Assembly (NCBI GenBank): GCA_010015655.1
Contig: ML976712.1
Span: 351,446-415,445 of the forward strand
From: Bimuria novae-zelandiae CBS 107.79
Taxonomy: Eukaryota; Ascomycota; Dothideomycetes; Pleosporales; Didymosphaeriaceae
Length of the DNA stretch: 64,000 nucleotides
Direction: 5' to 3'
Part shown: one piece after another, positions 12,334 through 23,270 of the stretch
Layout: each line of letters opens with the position of its first letter
How positions within the stretch are numbered: position 1 is the stretch's first letter
Made by a program: the position numbers and the translations under genes
Notes under the pieces: generated by a model
Databases searched by the model: none
What the model was told of the DNA's origin: nothing
The model's input: the letters and a program-made list of their open reading frames with translations, nothing else

Positions 12334-14465
12334 ATGTTAAAGGCTATCTCGTCGATCATCCTTCAAGGTCCACACAACTGGGAACTGTGGATCTATACTG
12401 TCAAAAGGCTCGCAGAGGCTGGAGACGTATGGGGATATATCAATCCAGATCTGCCACATCCGTCGACATTGAGCAAGCCTCAACAGCCTACTCATGTCCA
12501 TGTTGCCAACGAAGACAGATCACCAGCGACAGAGCCTACGCCTAAAGCTCGAGCGCAGTATAATTAAGATATAAGCCTCTACTATAAAAAGCTTAAAGAA
12601 TATAAAAAAACTAAAGATAAAATTAGCTAAATTAATATACATATAGCTAATATAATTACGCAGGGCCTTGTTTATTAAATTAAAAACTAAGATTCCCTTT
12701 ATAATTAGCTTAAGACACTATAAGAACTCTATAGTCCTATAATAGCTAATTAAGAATATTAGGTCTAAAAAGCTTATATTGCTGCTAAAGTTCTGCACGC
12801 TTATAAAGAGCACTTTAAAGAATAGTATAGCACTTTCCTTACTACCTGTAACAGGTCTAAACAACTCCAGCTACTAGAGACGCATGGTTACAGACCCTAT
12901 AAGGATCTTATATAAGATGTTAAACAGATTGATTCTGGCTTCGCTACTACTATTACTATTATTATATTTAATGTAGAAGCAAGCTCCTACAACAACTCTA
13001 TATACCTAATATTACCTAATTTACTAGCTAGCTACCTACGCTACTATTATACAACTATAATAAAACTAATCGCCTAGAGTAAAGCATTTGTAGCTACATT
13101 AAATTAAAAGAAGTCTCTATATAAATAAAATAATAAAAAAAGCCCTCGTCAGGACAAGCTATTAAAGCTATTAAAACCCTATCTATGTAGTAACCTACAC
13201 TACTAGGGGCAGTGTCCGTATATTAACACCTTACAACGCAGAAGAGGATTTGTCGAAAACCCTAAAAAAGCTAAGAAAATAGTAAAGTTTAAAGCTAAGA
13301 ATAAGAATAGCATACTAAATAAAATTTAGGAGAAGAATTAGCGATATAAAAAGTAAAAAAGTTATAAAAGCTATAGGGCAAAACCTAATTTAATAAAAAT
13401 TAATATAGGTAATGTACCTACAGGTAACTATCTATATAAGGACTACGCTATTTATTTATTAGCGTTTAATAATTAGCTAGCGTATTAACACTTCTTACTC
13501 CTTTACTTATAGACGCTAGATCTTACTACTAATATCTATATCTATAATAATTCTACTAAGTTTTAATAGAAAGCTCCTATAATACCTAATGATATCGTAC
13601 TTACAGGAGGCTTAAAGATAGCCATACAGGCATAGAGAGAAGTTAAAATAACCTTATTAACGCCTTAAGGATAAAAGAAGATAAAGCATAAGCGTATAGC
13701 TTTAATTCTTAGCTTTTTTATAAGCCCAGTTTCCCTAGCCTAGCTATTATCATTAAATATCTACTTTAATTCTGGCAGAAATGCACTATATTAAACTAAC
13801 TTATTAAGCTTATAAGTAGAAGATATCGCTACCATTACTAGACTAGGTAGACACTAGCTAGTAGTCTATTAAAATAAGCCTCTATCTACTTAATCTGCTT
13901 AGGCTTAGGCTTTTACTACTTATTAACGTTAGCTATAATACTCTACTTTACTACTTAAACCGAGATTACTAAGCAAGTTGCAGCTCTATATCCTTATAAA
14001 ATATCTAAGTAGCAACGCTATTAATTAACTATAATATTACGTAATAGGCATATAGCTATCTACTAGATTTACTCCTTAAATAATTAATTATAAAGAATAC
14101 CTATAGAATAAAGCATATTAAATTATCTCGCGTTAAATAGGCTATACGATAGGGGCAACCTAAGCCTTTAAAACTATTATTATTAACCTAATTAAGCTTA
14201 ATATAAGAGCCTATAATAGCGATTAATACGTATTCTATGTATTTAACCTGTCCTCGAAGTTCTATTTTATCTATATAATACTTAGATAGGACAAGCTTAT
14301 ACTCTTGTCTATTATTAGATAACTAAATTAAACTATTAAATAAGAATTTAATACAACTATTACTTTTCTTATTGCTAATAACGAGCGAGGATATAGCCTA
14401 ATAAATAACTTTACTAAATACTACTATTAGAGAGAAAGTATTAAACTTATTAAATGGACTCTCTG
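12334..14465 (+). pseudogene. Copia-1 gag-pol relic, truncated in integrase
   Basis: The first 77 codons from the ATG at 12334 are still open. They match the copia gag start by pattern (a GPHNWELWIYTVKRLAEAG-like capsid N-terminus), and the frame then continues with RIP stops. A zinc-knuckle-like C..C..H.....C stretch lies near 13180-13220. A protease-like TLD..TNI segment lies near 13510-13565. The integrase core begins near 14170. Recognisable coding stops near 14465, just before the 18-G run; RT and RNase H of this element are not found. The family call is firm, the break position approximate. Confidence 0.8.
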
Positions 14466-14515
14466 CTAGCAATTGCGTACGAGGCAGAAAGGTTTGCACC
14501 GTGTAAACATCGTAC

Positions 14516-14533
14516 GGGGGGGGGGGGGGGGGG
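14516..14533. repeat. 18-bp G homopolymer
   Basis: Eighteen consecutive G, preceded by CGTAC, lie between the broken 3' side of copia-1 and the broken 3' end of copia-2. Confidence 0.95.
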
Positions 14534-14829
14534 TAACTGGTGTTGATTGCTTCTCCCTGTCTATTGTACGAAGGAAAGGGTTAATATATTCCTAGTCTCT
14601 GTGCACGGAGATCCGTACCCTTCCGGATCTTACGCACAGAGATCCGTGTGCATCCGGTCTACGTAACTACTACTATTTAGACACTAGCAACTTTTCTTTT
14701 TCCTTTATATAGACCTTGCTAATTTTTGCCCTATTTTATCCTACGCATACGAAGCGTTTACTCTATAGCGCCCTTTTCCCCCTCTCGTACAGGCTTAAGT
14801 CTGTTAACTAACGCTTTAACTCTTATAGT

Positions 14830-17800
14830 TAATTAATTATATAAGATTAGTTTTTTAAGCGTAGAGTTTAGCGCCTTCTTTATACAGGCATCTGCTAGGT
14901 TATCCTTACTATTAATCTACTTAATTTCTATAATCTCCCTCTTTTCGTACGATTCTCGAATTAATATAATATTAATTATAAGCCTCTTCTCGTTTGTTAT
15001 ACTAAGCTTTATAAGACATTTATATAGAAATCTTAAATCCGTGTATATTATAAGAGGTACTAGAGGTCTTCTAAGCGTACGTATAATATAGTTAATTGTC
15101 GTGCTTAGTGCGATCGCGCAGTTAAATCCTCCTACTATCCTATATAGCTTACTAGCTAGTACAGAGCGGGTAACGCGTTTATACTTAGAGGAGTTCTAGT
15201 GTACGATATTGCCCATAATTTTAAAGTCGTATAAGTTCCTAGTACGCTGCTCAGTCCTAAGAATAATAAGGAAGCTAAGTTATAAACTTAGGTCCTTATT
15301 ATTCGCGAATAATCTATCGGTGAAGATAAATAACTTCGTATAGGAGAGATTAAGTAGTACGTATAATAGTCCTTAATTCTAGTTATTAATTTACTTTTAG
15401 ATTCGTATGTTTAATGCCTTAATATTGTCGTGCGACGGCGACATAGCTTAAGCGATAGTAGACAAGTTAAATGCTACCTTAGGTTAATATACTAATGCGA
15501 TATAGGCACCTCGTGCGCGCTATTTAATATACTTCTACGCGGCGCCCTCTGCGTTTAGGTCCACTATATAGAGGTTCCTAGCTTGTCCCTTCTAATTTAA
15601 CAAAATTATAGTGTTATCTCGTACGAGCTAGATCTTCCTTTTAATAAATTCTATAGGCTATTTATATAACAAAATTATCTTAGGCTTCGCGCGGAACTTA
15701 GCCTTTTATAACTCTTTTTCTTTATATCGCGCGAAATTAGTTATAATAATACTAAGGGTATTATTTATTTATAGCCCTATAATTTTAAACGTTATTATGC
15801 CTTCGTGCGTAATTAATAGGCATAGATTATACGTGGAGGTTTCCATGCGAAGTTTGTCCTTATGGTGGTTGTGATATGTCTTGAACCAATACAGGCCAGA
15901 TTCTGCTACGCCGTATAGTGGCCGCACAACTCTAAATATCGTGCGCGGAGGAAAACTCTCACGGAGTTCTCTTAGTGGTCGTGCGAATAAAGTTCGTGTG
16001 AGTCTATCTGTTGACTGTACGTACGCCTGGGTGATATCCCGTAGCTCACAGTGCATACCGTACGAAGCCATTAGTGATGGGCCAATAGCCAGGATTAGCC
16101 TCTGGCTCATTCTTTGAATTGTAGGAGACTGTGTGAGGATCTCCTTCTTTTCCTCATCTAAATGCCCTGCAAAAACAAGTCGTGATTTTTCGTACGGCTG
16201 TGTTGATTTCCCTTTTATTTCGCGTACAAGGCGAAGGTTAAAGATTCGTCCCTTGTGAATAGATAGATTATACGTAAGCACCTTAAAAGTGTCACCTGCG
16301 ATTAGGCTCTCTATTTTTATATAGTCTAACTTTTTAAATAGTTCCTTAAGTGTTATAATCACACTATCTACGCGGAGTTTAATTACTAACGTATAATTAT
16401 TCTTCTCCTTTTAGGTAAGGAATATTATATCTTATACAGGATTCTTACGCGGTCTTCTATATCCTCTCTTAACTAGTTATAGCGCTAGCTTTAGATCTAG
16501 TTCGTATAATAAATTTAATACTATATCTTTTACTAGTAGATCGTGCGGAGCTACTTCTTTTATTAACACTAGTTACTTACGTAGTTAACCTCTCTTTCGT
16601 ACTTATAGAGGATCCCTTCGTACAAGAGCTGGTTCGTCTAGGTCTAGTAAGTCTTGTACAGATTATTCCTTATTCTCTACATAGTAATATAGCTTAACTT
16701 ATATAGCCTAGAATTTTACTAGACTGTTCTCTAGCTTAACAATAATATCCTAATTTTTAATTCCTTTTATCTTATACGGCCTAAGCCATCCTTTCTTCTT
16801 ACGCTATATTATTACTTCTAAACTAAGTAGAAGATTTAGCACTTCGTGCGAGGTTAGGCTATTCTAAGTATTAATTACATAATTAATATTAACTTTCGCC
16901 CTCTTACTTTAAAGCATCCTTATCGCCTTTCGTACAGTATTAGCTTACGTGGTAATGTCAGGAAATAGTGCGGAATCTATATTAATTCTTAGGTACGTTC
17001 TAAACATAAGTAATATAGGTACGAGACTGTTTAGTCCTGCTATATTATTAAGGGCTTTAATAGCTATCTATAACACTAACTTATTATTTATACAATTATA
17101 TAATTCTACATAGAGGATATTATACGCGCGTCGTAATAGCGCGTGCACGCGTTTAATTTTCCTTATAGCCTAGTAAGCCTTAACTAGTATCTATTAACAC
17201 ATTACTCCCACAATCTTCGCGCGGTTCTAAAAGTCTTTAGACGCAAAGTTCGTACCAGGGTTATATATAATATAATTAGGTAGGCCTTAGTACGTATTAA
17301 TCTAACACTTATATAGCGCGTCCTAGGTATCTCGTGCGGATATTAATTTTAAAAAAGTTACTACTTAGAATAATATATCCGCGTTAATTACGTGGAGTGC
17401 GTCTTAGTTACTAATTTATACAACGTTAATTACTATCTTATAATTAAAATACAAATTATCCTTAATAGTGAACTTAAATCTTTGTGGGGTTAGATTATAT
17501 AGCTAATATATATAGCAGAACTTCTTAATCTCCTTAAGTATAGAGGGATTAACGTCATGTCTGGCGTGCTTAAGCATTATGTAAAGTCGTTCCGTACAAG
17601 AATAGCCAAATCTCCTATACAGCTATCAAAGTTCCCGCTTAATAAAAAAAGACATTGATTCCTCCTTTTATACGTTAAAGAATAGATAACCCTATTTTCG
17701 TACAATAGGAACAGTATTGCTATCGCTTTATATAATTACATTCTGCACGTTATTAAAGTACGCACCTATTTAGTCTGTATTTACAAGAGATAGTAGGAAT

Positions 17801-18500
17801 AGTGTTAGAGTGTTCAGAATATAGTATGTCACGTTACTAACTAGATTAGTAATCCGTATAGTACTAACTAATCCTATTAATCCTTATCCTCTAAAGCTAA
17901 TACTCTCCTTACTTAGTGTCTAGTCTACTTTTGTACAAGGGAATTCTCGCAGGTAGGCTTTAAGTTATAACTTTCTAATAATAGAAATCCTTACCGCGCC
18001 AGTGTCCCATAGTTCACCTTAGTATACTATATAATATTAATCCTTAAGGATAAACTATTCTGCGTATCCCTTAGGTTCTAGGCTATAGATGTCCTCTACT
18101 GTCGCGCGGTAGAGAAATATAGCTATAATAAGATAGTTAATAATCTCTTTACCTTCCTCTTTATCTAAGTTATTATTATTATACGACTCCTCTTCCTCCT
18201 GCTCTAGTTTACTTTTAAATTCTTAAATATACGCGCTCACCTCCTTGCGCGTTAGTGTTTTATTATAGAATCCTTTATACAAGGAGATATACTAGCGTTT
18301 TACACGGGATTAATCTATACGAGGATAATTTATAGACTAACATCCTTCTTTATAATAGACAAAGCATCGCTTTAGTCGTGCGAAAGACTATAATCTAAAT
18401 AATCCTTTATATCCCCTAGGGCTTCTTCTACGTTGTTAATAGCCTCGCGTACGTGATAAGCTATATCGCCTATTAGTATAGTACGCATTCTAGGATTCGC
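14830..18500 (-). pseudogene. Copia-2 gag-pol relic (integrase, RT, RNase H)
   Basis: Minus-strand translation gives gag near 18500-18150, the integrase zinc-binding and core region (FKFTIKDNLYFNYKIV-like, then PGTNFASKDF) across about 17650-16900, and RNase H across about 15300-14860. The RT part at 15769-16362 is still open for 197 codons. It contains the copia RT signatures KSRLVFAGHLDEEKKEILTQ and RDITQAYVQS..LTRTLFARP, then RPLYGVAESGLYWF. RT copies RNA into cDNA and integrase inserts it; here frequent stops elsewhere make the polyprotein dead. Confidence 0.85.
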
Positions 18501-18572
18501 TTATAAACGCATTATTCTATTAGTTAATAGAGACTTAGAGTGCTATACGGAGATCGCTAAACAATGCCTTAC

Positions 18573-18724
18573 TGTAAGGGATAGGTAGGGTAGCAAGTAG
18601 GAATGAGTAACTGAGTTGATTATAACAAGCTGAACAGAGAAACTGCTTAAGTAGCAGAATCATGATCAGCAACTAGTCTACATCAGGTTGGTGATATCAT
18701 GTGATATCGTATTCCACTCTAACA
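18573..18724 (-). repeat. Copia-2 5' LTR
   Basis: Read on the minus strand it starts TGTTAGAGTGG and ends CCCTTACA. The same LTR occurs as a solo copy with a perfect GATAA duplication at 62507-62657. The flanks here (CTTAC and TTAGC) do not match, as expected for one end of a longer element. Confidence 0.87.
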
Positions 18725-20011
18725 TTAGCGCTACAGCCGGCGTGCTTAGTCCTGCTATATTATACTTAGTAAGTAGTTAAAGTGTTATAAGGCGATTATA
18801 CCTTAGTCTAATTTAGGTTAAGGTAGTAAAGTTAGAGTAGCACTTTATAAATTATTTAATAGTATAAATTAATGCGACACTTAGCACGTAGCTATATAAT
18901 TTAATCTTATAATAAATAAAATAACTATTAGTCTATATAGGAGAACGTACTCGCACGGAAGATATATAAGTTAACTAAAAGGAGTGTATAAAGGAAATTG
19001 TCCTGCATATATATCCTCCTTGTCCTATAAAGTCCCATGGTATCCCATATCCTAGCCCCATGGGATCCCGTGGAATATCCTGGGAAGTCACGTGACTGGG
19101 GTCACGTGGTCCTATAATGTCCTATGGTCTTGGCGTCTGAGAGTCTGGAACGTTACGTAAGCCCAAGGTAGGGCCTGGTTGTCGTTATAAGGCCCGTCGT
19201 CCCACCTTCGATTTCAGGACCGTAACACTAGTCGCTGTATTATCTATAAGCACTAAACTAATTTAGTAGTAAAAAAAATTTAAATAAATTAATTTTAATC
19301 TAAATAATAAACGCCTTCTATACTATAATAATTAGTAAACTATTTAACTTCTTACCTCTACTACGCCTTATCTTAAGACTATTATACGGCATATTAATAT
19401 CTATTATTACTAGCTTTGCTAAGAAGCTTAATCTAATAATATTAACTTCTTATATATCTAAATAACCTGTTAACTAGCTAACAGCCTCACTAAGCTACTA
19501 CCTAAGTAAAAGTATAAAAACTAGGCTTCTCTTCTTTATTTTTAATTATTTTCTTTAAACTAAATAAGCCTCCCTACTATATAGTACTCTTCCTGGTTTT
19601 CCCCATGTGGTTTTTACAGGTTTAACGAGACTATCCTGTACACAGCTCTACGCTGTACCCCTATCCTGTACTCCAGATTCATGCTGTATTTTACATATAC
19701 ACAGAGCAAATATGCTCGCATCATGTATCAAGCTCCACCTATAAAGCCCATCAACCTCAGCACAGAACGCGAAGCAATCAGGATCTCAATACTAGCTTTG
19801 GGAGACGTCCTACTACTAGGGACACCTGTAGTATAGAGCGAGATCCACCTACACTGCGACGGCGGACGGCTACCCACCTGGGACTGCACCAAAACTGAGA
19901 CTGGCACAAAAAGCTAGGTTCTCGACCCCAAAATGCAGCTGCCCTACAAAGGCAGAGGGGGACCTATAGCCAACATCAGCTTCAAACATGCGTTCGAACC
20001 TAAAGGGGGTG
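18725..20011. other. Internal DNA before copia-1 3' LTR, no pol recognised
   Basis: I see no RT or RNase H here, although copia-1 should have them. About 18990-19240 is GC-richer and little mutated, with two CACGTG boxes near 19089 and 19101 and a partly repeated CCATGG..ATCCC segment. 19250-19600 is TA-rich. 19680-20011 is little mutated, with open stretches on both strands but no recognised protein. A purine tract (TAAAGGGGGTG) ends just before the LTR, as expected of a 3' polypurine tract. Confidence 0.5.
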
Positions 20012-20172
20012 TGTAAGCAGCCTAGAGATATGTCACATGACGACACTAGTGTCATGAGTCAGCTCTATCAATATATACGAGCCTCTGATCACTCCATGTA
20101 ACGGACACGATCATACACACTGATTGACATACACAATATACTCTTTCTACACCTACTACCCACCTGCTTACA
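20012..20172 (+). repeat. Copia-1 3' LTR (161 bp)
   Basis: It is the same length as the 5' LTR at 12083-12243 and differs from it by a few transitions. It is preceded by a purine-rich tract. The DNA to its right (AAACA...) does not match the gypsy copy 1 sequence expected after a simple insertion. Confidence 0.85.
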
Positions 20173-20383
20173 AAACATATACCTATTAATATCTATTTAT
20201 TAGTACATTTTTCTTAAGATAAATTTATTAATATATTTTTCTTAATTTATTTTTCTATATTTATTTCCTGTTTTACATATTTCTATCAATATATATTTAT
20301 AGTGGCTTGTAAAACCGGCTTCACCCTTTCTGCACGCACAAAAGTTTTCCTGCGCCTCACCGAACAGGGCTCCTTGGGCGGAG
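20173..20383. other. TA-rich junction DNA, nothing recognised
   Basis: TATTTATTA-like low-complexity sequence to about 20300, then an abrupt change to normal-GC unique sequence. No gene seen. Confidence 0.5.
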
Positions 20384-21195
20384 CTAACTATATCTGGCGA
20401 AGTGTCTGAGCGTTTTAGCTGCCATTACAGTTACCCTTGCGAACATCTCATGGATCTCTCTGCCTCTCTCCGCTGCCAAGTTATTTGTTCGCCCGCGATC
20501 CTGCATGCCTTTCTTAAGCTGGCAACACCTCGGCACCGCGAGTACTTCCTGCCCTGTGTATTCTGTCAGGTCCATCCGAAACAGAAGGACTTCTTCTTTC
20601 AGCACTGCGCGCTCACTCTAACGGTCTTCTTCCTTCTATTGCCCATGCTAAAGATTCATCTCGCGCGGCCGGAGCGCCATCAGCCTTCCCAAGCCCTCCC
20701 CGTGCGGCATCTGGTGTATAAGACTCGCAAGCTTCAGCTCCTCTAGCCGCGGAGAAATCCTGATCGGATACTAAGGTACGTTCAGAAGGAGCTTCTGTAT
20801 GGAATCTAACGGCCCTTATATTCGAATGCTCAGTTGCTTCTCAGGAGGCAGAGGATGAAGACGATGGGGCAGGTTGTCGATGCAGGAATGGAAACCTCGA
20901 GGACCATGAAGTACTGCCGGTCGCTTCTCAATTGAGAGCTCAAGCAAGTCGTGACAACGTCGGAATAAAGGTGTGATGAGAGCGATGGAATCGAGCAGAG
21001 CTGTAAACTCCGTCCTGTGGCGCCCCTATCCCCTGCACTGCCGATAGCCGGTCGCCTGATTTCACTCTCGGGCAACAATTTGGCTACTCGGTATGCCAGA
21101 TTCATCTTTTTCAGGGAGGCACTTGTTGGGGAGGGCATGCTCAGCTTTCTAAGCTTGTAGATTAGGAAAACCGTATGAAAAATACTGGTTTTCAC
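20384..21195 (-). pseudogene. Candidate decayed or multi-exon gene, unrecognised
   Basis: Several minus-strand open segments have natural-looking composition but lie in different frames. 20384-20605 is open from an ATG for 73 codons. 20619-20855 is open without an ATG and contains a DESLAWAIEGRRPLE-like end. 20830-21195 is open for 121 codons and overlaps a third-frame segment with TEFTALLDSIALITPLF. They could be exons of one gene or a gene broken by frameshifts; I could not find a convincing set of splice sites. No known domain is seen. Confidence 0.25.
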
Positions 21196-21499
21196 GTTGA
21201 TTCCACGACCTCCAACAGTCCGCTAAATATAATTGATTGGTACCTATCAAACGAACGAGCGACTATGCTACATATCAAAAGCAAACCATCATTCTTGTGA
21301 ATTAGAGAATTCGTAGGAAATCAAAAGCGAGTGTACATGTACAAGTCATTAGAATCGCATCGACACAGTTCCCACCGCAACAAACATTCAATACCATCCA
21401 TAAGGAATGTTCTCTCAGTGTTGTACCACCCATTTTGAGGTTCAATTTGGAAGGGCAGTTAGCTTTCCCTCGTTGCTATTACAAAGATGTGAACGGTGC

Positions 21500-22531
21500 C
21501 TAAACAAAAGTTAACGCTGAATTTGTCACTTCAACCGCAGGTGGTGGCAATGTCTCAACATCCTGCTGGAGCGTAATCTTAGCACCGGGAGGCCCTTGCT
21601 TTATGCACTGTTGAGCAATATCCTCCACTGCAGCTCGCACCTGCGCCGGAGAAGCTCCTGCTGCCGCCTGGATCTTCAATTGCCATGTGGTTCCAATTGG
21701 GTTCTTGTAAATGATGGTATCCCCATTTGTTGTTTGCCATAGACTGCTGAATGTGGGGTAGATCTGTTGCGCATATGTTTGGGAAGACCAGGTGACATTC
21801 AGGCTCACAATCCATGTAGAGGACCCTTCCTGCTTGAAGACTTCCAAGGTTTTGTTGTATACGGTTTGTGTTCCCGGTTGTTTTTTGTAGTTATCTCTAA
21901 ATTTTTGTGTGGTCGTCGTTGCGATGGTAGTCGCCGAGTGCCACATTGACGATGATCCGTCTTGACCGAGTGGAACGGCGTAGTAGGCGTGATTACCCTT
22001 AACGTTTAGGGTATTGTCGATATTGTTGACTTGGAAGCCGACAGTTTGATATGGCAAGTCGTTTGAGCTTAGAGCAGATGGCAACGGGGCATTTGCAAAT
22101 GCTGCCTGACCGATGTCATCGGCTAAATCATGTGTCGCGCCATCTGTACCGACGTATGATGTTGGGACCCCCATATTTGCCAAGTTCTTGGATAGGGCCT
22201 CATACATTGGCCGTCCGAGATGTCCGTTACTCATAAGGATTGTCGGTGCAAGAAATAGGCCAGCGCGGGTTTCTGTACGAGTCTGTGTGGTCACATCCAC
22301 GATGCTCGGTTTGGTTGCTGCCGGAAGAATTTGAGATGCAATTGAAATGACTCTCGTAGCCGCATTAAATGCATCGCCCAAGTCGACAGAAATGTCGAGA
22401 AGGTCCGCGTCGGGAGTCTTAAGTTGCTTTGCAACATCACTCACGGCCTTGATGGCCCCGCCGATTGCGCCAGCATTATTGATGATCGTCTCTGCTCCGT
22501 GAACTAGGCTATCCAAAAATCCCCAGCCCAT
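21500..22531 (-). CDS. Hypothetical protein, 343 aa, intact, unrecognised
   Basis: Single-exon frame with normal codon use and no RIP damage, standing between two mutated transposon blocks. I do not recognise the family. Residues 1-37 (start MGWGFLDSLVHGAETIINN) are Gly/Ala-rich and could form an amphipathic helix; there is no classical signal peptide and no clear membrane span. The middle (about 180-290) is rich in Thr, Tyr and Trp with alternating pattern (YKKQPGTQTVYNKTLEVF, IVSLNVTWSS), suggesting beta strands. The C-terminus is Ala/Gln-rich, then Pro-rich. A TATAAA-type box lies about 122-130 bp before the ATG, supporting this start. A secreted-independent or pore/capsid-like role could be imagined from the helix-then-beta layout, but that is only a guess. 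Confidence 0.75.
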   Translation of the reverse strand: MGWGFLDSLVHGAETIINNAGAIGGAIKAVSDVAKQLKTPDADLLDISVDLGDAFNAATRVISIASQILPAATKPSIVDVTTQTRTETRAGLFLAPTILMSNGHLGRPMYEALSKNLANMGVPTSYVGTDGATHDLADDIGQAAFANAPLPSALSSNDLPYQTVGFQVNNIDNTLNVKGNHAYYAVPLGQDGSSSMWHSATTIATTTTQKFRDNYKKQPGTQTVYNKTLEVFKQEGSSTWIVSLNVTWSSQTYAQQIYPTFSSLWQTTNGDTIIYKNPIGTTWQLKIQAAAGASPAQVRAAVEDIAQQCIKQGPPGAKITLQQDVETLPPPAVEVTNSALTFV

Positions 22532-22652
22532 GATTGCTTAGCAAATGCGTTTCAAGTAGAAGTTGAATGCTAGGATGGAATTTGACAAGTGTAAGATGAT
22601 TCGGATCGTAGTTATCAAGTGTGATATCTAGATAGTCTATGAGAGATGGCGG

Positions 22653-22661
22653 ATTTATATA
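22653..22661 (-). promoter_or_regulatory. Putative TATA box of the 343-aa gene
   Basis: On the minus strand the sequence reads TATATAAAT, 122-130 bp upstream of the ATG at 22531, a reasonable distance for a fungal promoter plus leader. Confidence 0.45.
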
Positions 22662-22711
22662 GATAAAAAATTGACATGTTCTTGATCATAATCACACAAG
22701 CTGGGTGGCGG

Positions 22712-22846
22712 GACGAGTTGCATGTGCTGTGTGAATTGGACGAGTTGCATGTGCTGTGCGAATTGGACGAGTTGCATGTGCTGTGCGAATTGGACGAGTT
22801 GCATGTGCTGTGTGAATTGGACGAGTTGCATGTGCTGTGCGAACTG
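22712..22846 (+). repeat. 27-bp minisatellite, five units, coding (DELHVLCEL)n
   Basis: Five head-to-tail copies of a 27-bp unit starting GACGAGTTGCATGTGCTG; copies differ only at one or two positions. An open frame at 22676-22909 (77 codons) reads through it, giving DELHVLCEL five times, then a partial sixth. Another unit recurs at 23106-23132. The unit length is a multiple of three, so copy-number change would keep the frame. There is no RIP in it despite the repetition; units are far shorter than lengths normally sensed by RIP. Confidence 0.9.
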
Positions 22847-23270
22847 GACGAGCTACACGAGCTGCAGAACTTTACGAGCAGGATAAGCTGGCCAGTCTGG
22901 CCAAGCTAAATGGGCTAGATGGTGTGGACCGGCTAGTCGAGCTGGTTAAGCCGGACGAGTCGGACGAGCTTCATGGACTAGACGAGCTGAACGGGTAGGA
23001 GGAGTTGCAGAATTGCACGAGCAGGATAAGCTGGCCAAGCTGAACGGGCTAGATGGTTTGGACGGGCTGGACGGGCTGGACGATCTGGACGAGCTGAACG
23101 GGTGGGACGAGTTGCATGTGCTGTGCGAATTTGACGAGCTGCACGAGCAGGATAAACTGACCAAGCTGAACGAGCTAGATGGTTTGGACGGGCTGGACGG
23201 GCTGGACGAGCCGGACGAGCCGGACGAGCTTTATGAACTAGACGAATTGAATGGGCAGGAGGAGTTGCAT
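22847..23270 (+). repeat. Degenerate Asp/Leu-rich repeat block after the minisatellite
   Basis: Two related higher-order units (about 22861-22990 and 23015-23240) each encode, in some + frame, QDKLA.L.KLNGLDG followed by runs of GLDGLDG and ending DELNG. The longest frame is 23013-23345 (110 codons). Frames shift between units, so either the block is a decayed repetitive gene or coding is coincidental. Read on the other strand the same bases give Arg-Pro-Ala repeats; the + strand reading, acidic and Leu-rich, is favoured because the first minisatellite keeps one clean frame there. Confidence 0.6.

Larger units (their letters stand above)
14480..18724 (-). mobile_element. Ty1/copia retrotransposon copia-2, 3' LTR missing
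   Basis: This is a minus-strand copia element with its 5' LTR at 18573-18724, then gag, integrase, RT and RNase H reading leftward. No matching 3' LTR is present near 14480-14600, so the element is truncated or recombined there. It lies between copia-1 body and copia-1 3' LTR and was probably nested in copia-1. Its sequence is unusually rich in TCGTACGA/TCGTGCGA-like motifs. Confidence 0.82.

Noticed and set aside
14530..14800. A search for copia-2 3' LTR
   Set aside because: No stretch resembling TGTAAGGGATA...CACTCTAACA is present between 14330 and 14800, so the element was called truncated and no LTR was placed.
21500..22531. Endogenous viral capsid protein for the 343-aa frame
   Set aside because: The amphipathic start is only vaguely reminiscent of some structural proteins; there is no motif that supports it.
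22712..22846. CRISPR-like regular repeats
   Set aside because: The units are contiguous without spacers, differ slightly, and keep a reading frame; the context is eukaryotic. It is a minisatellite.
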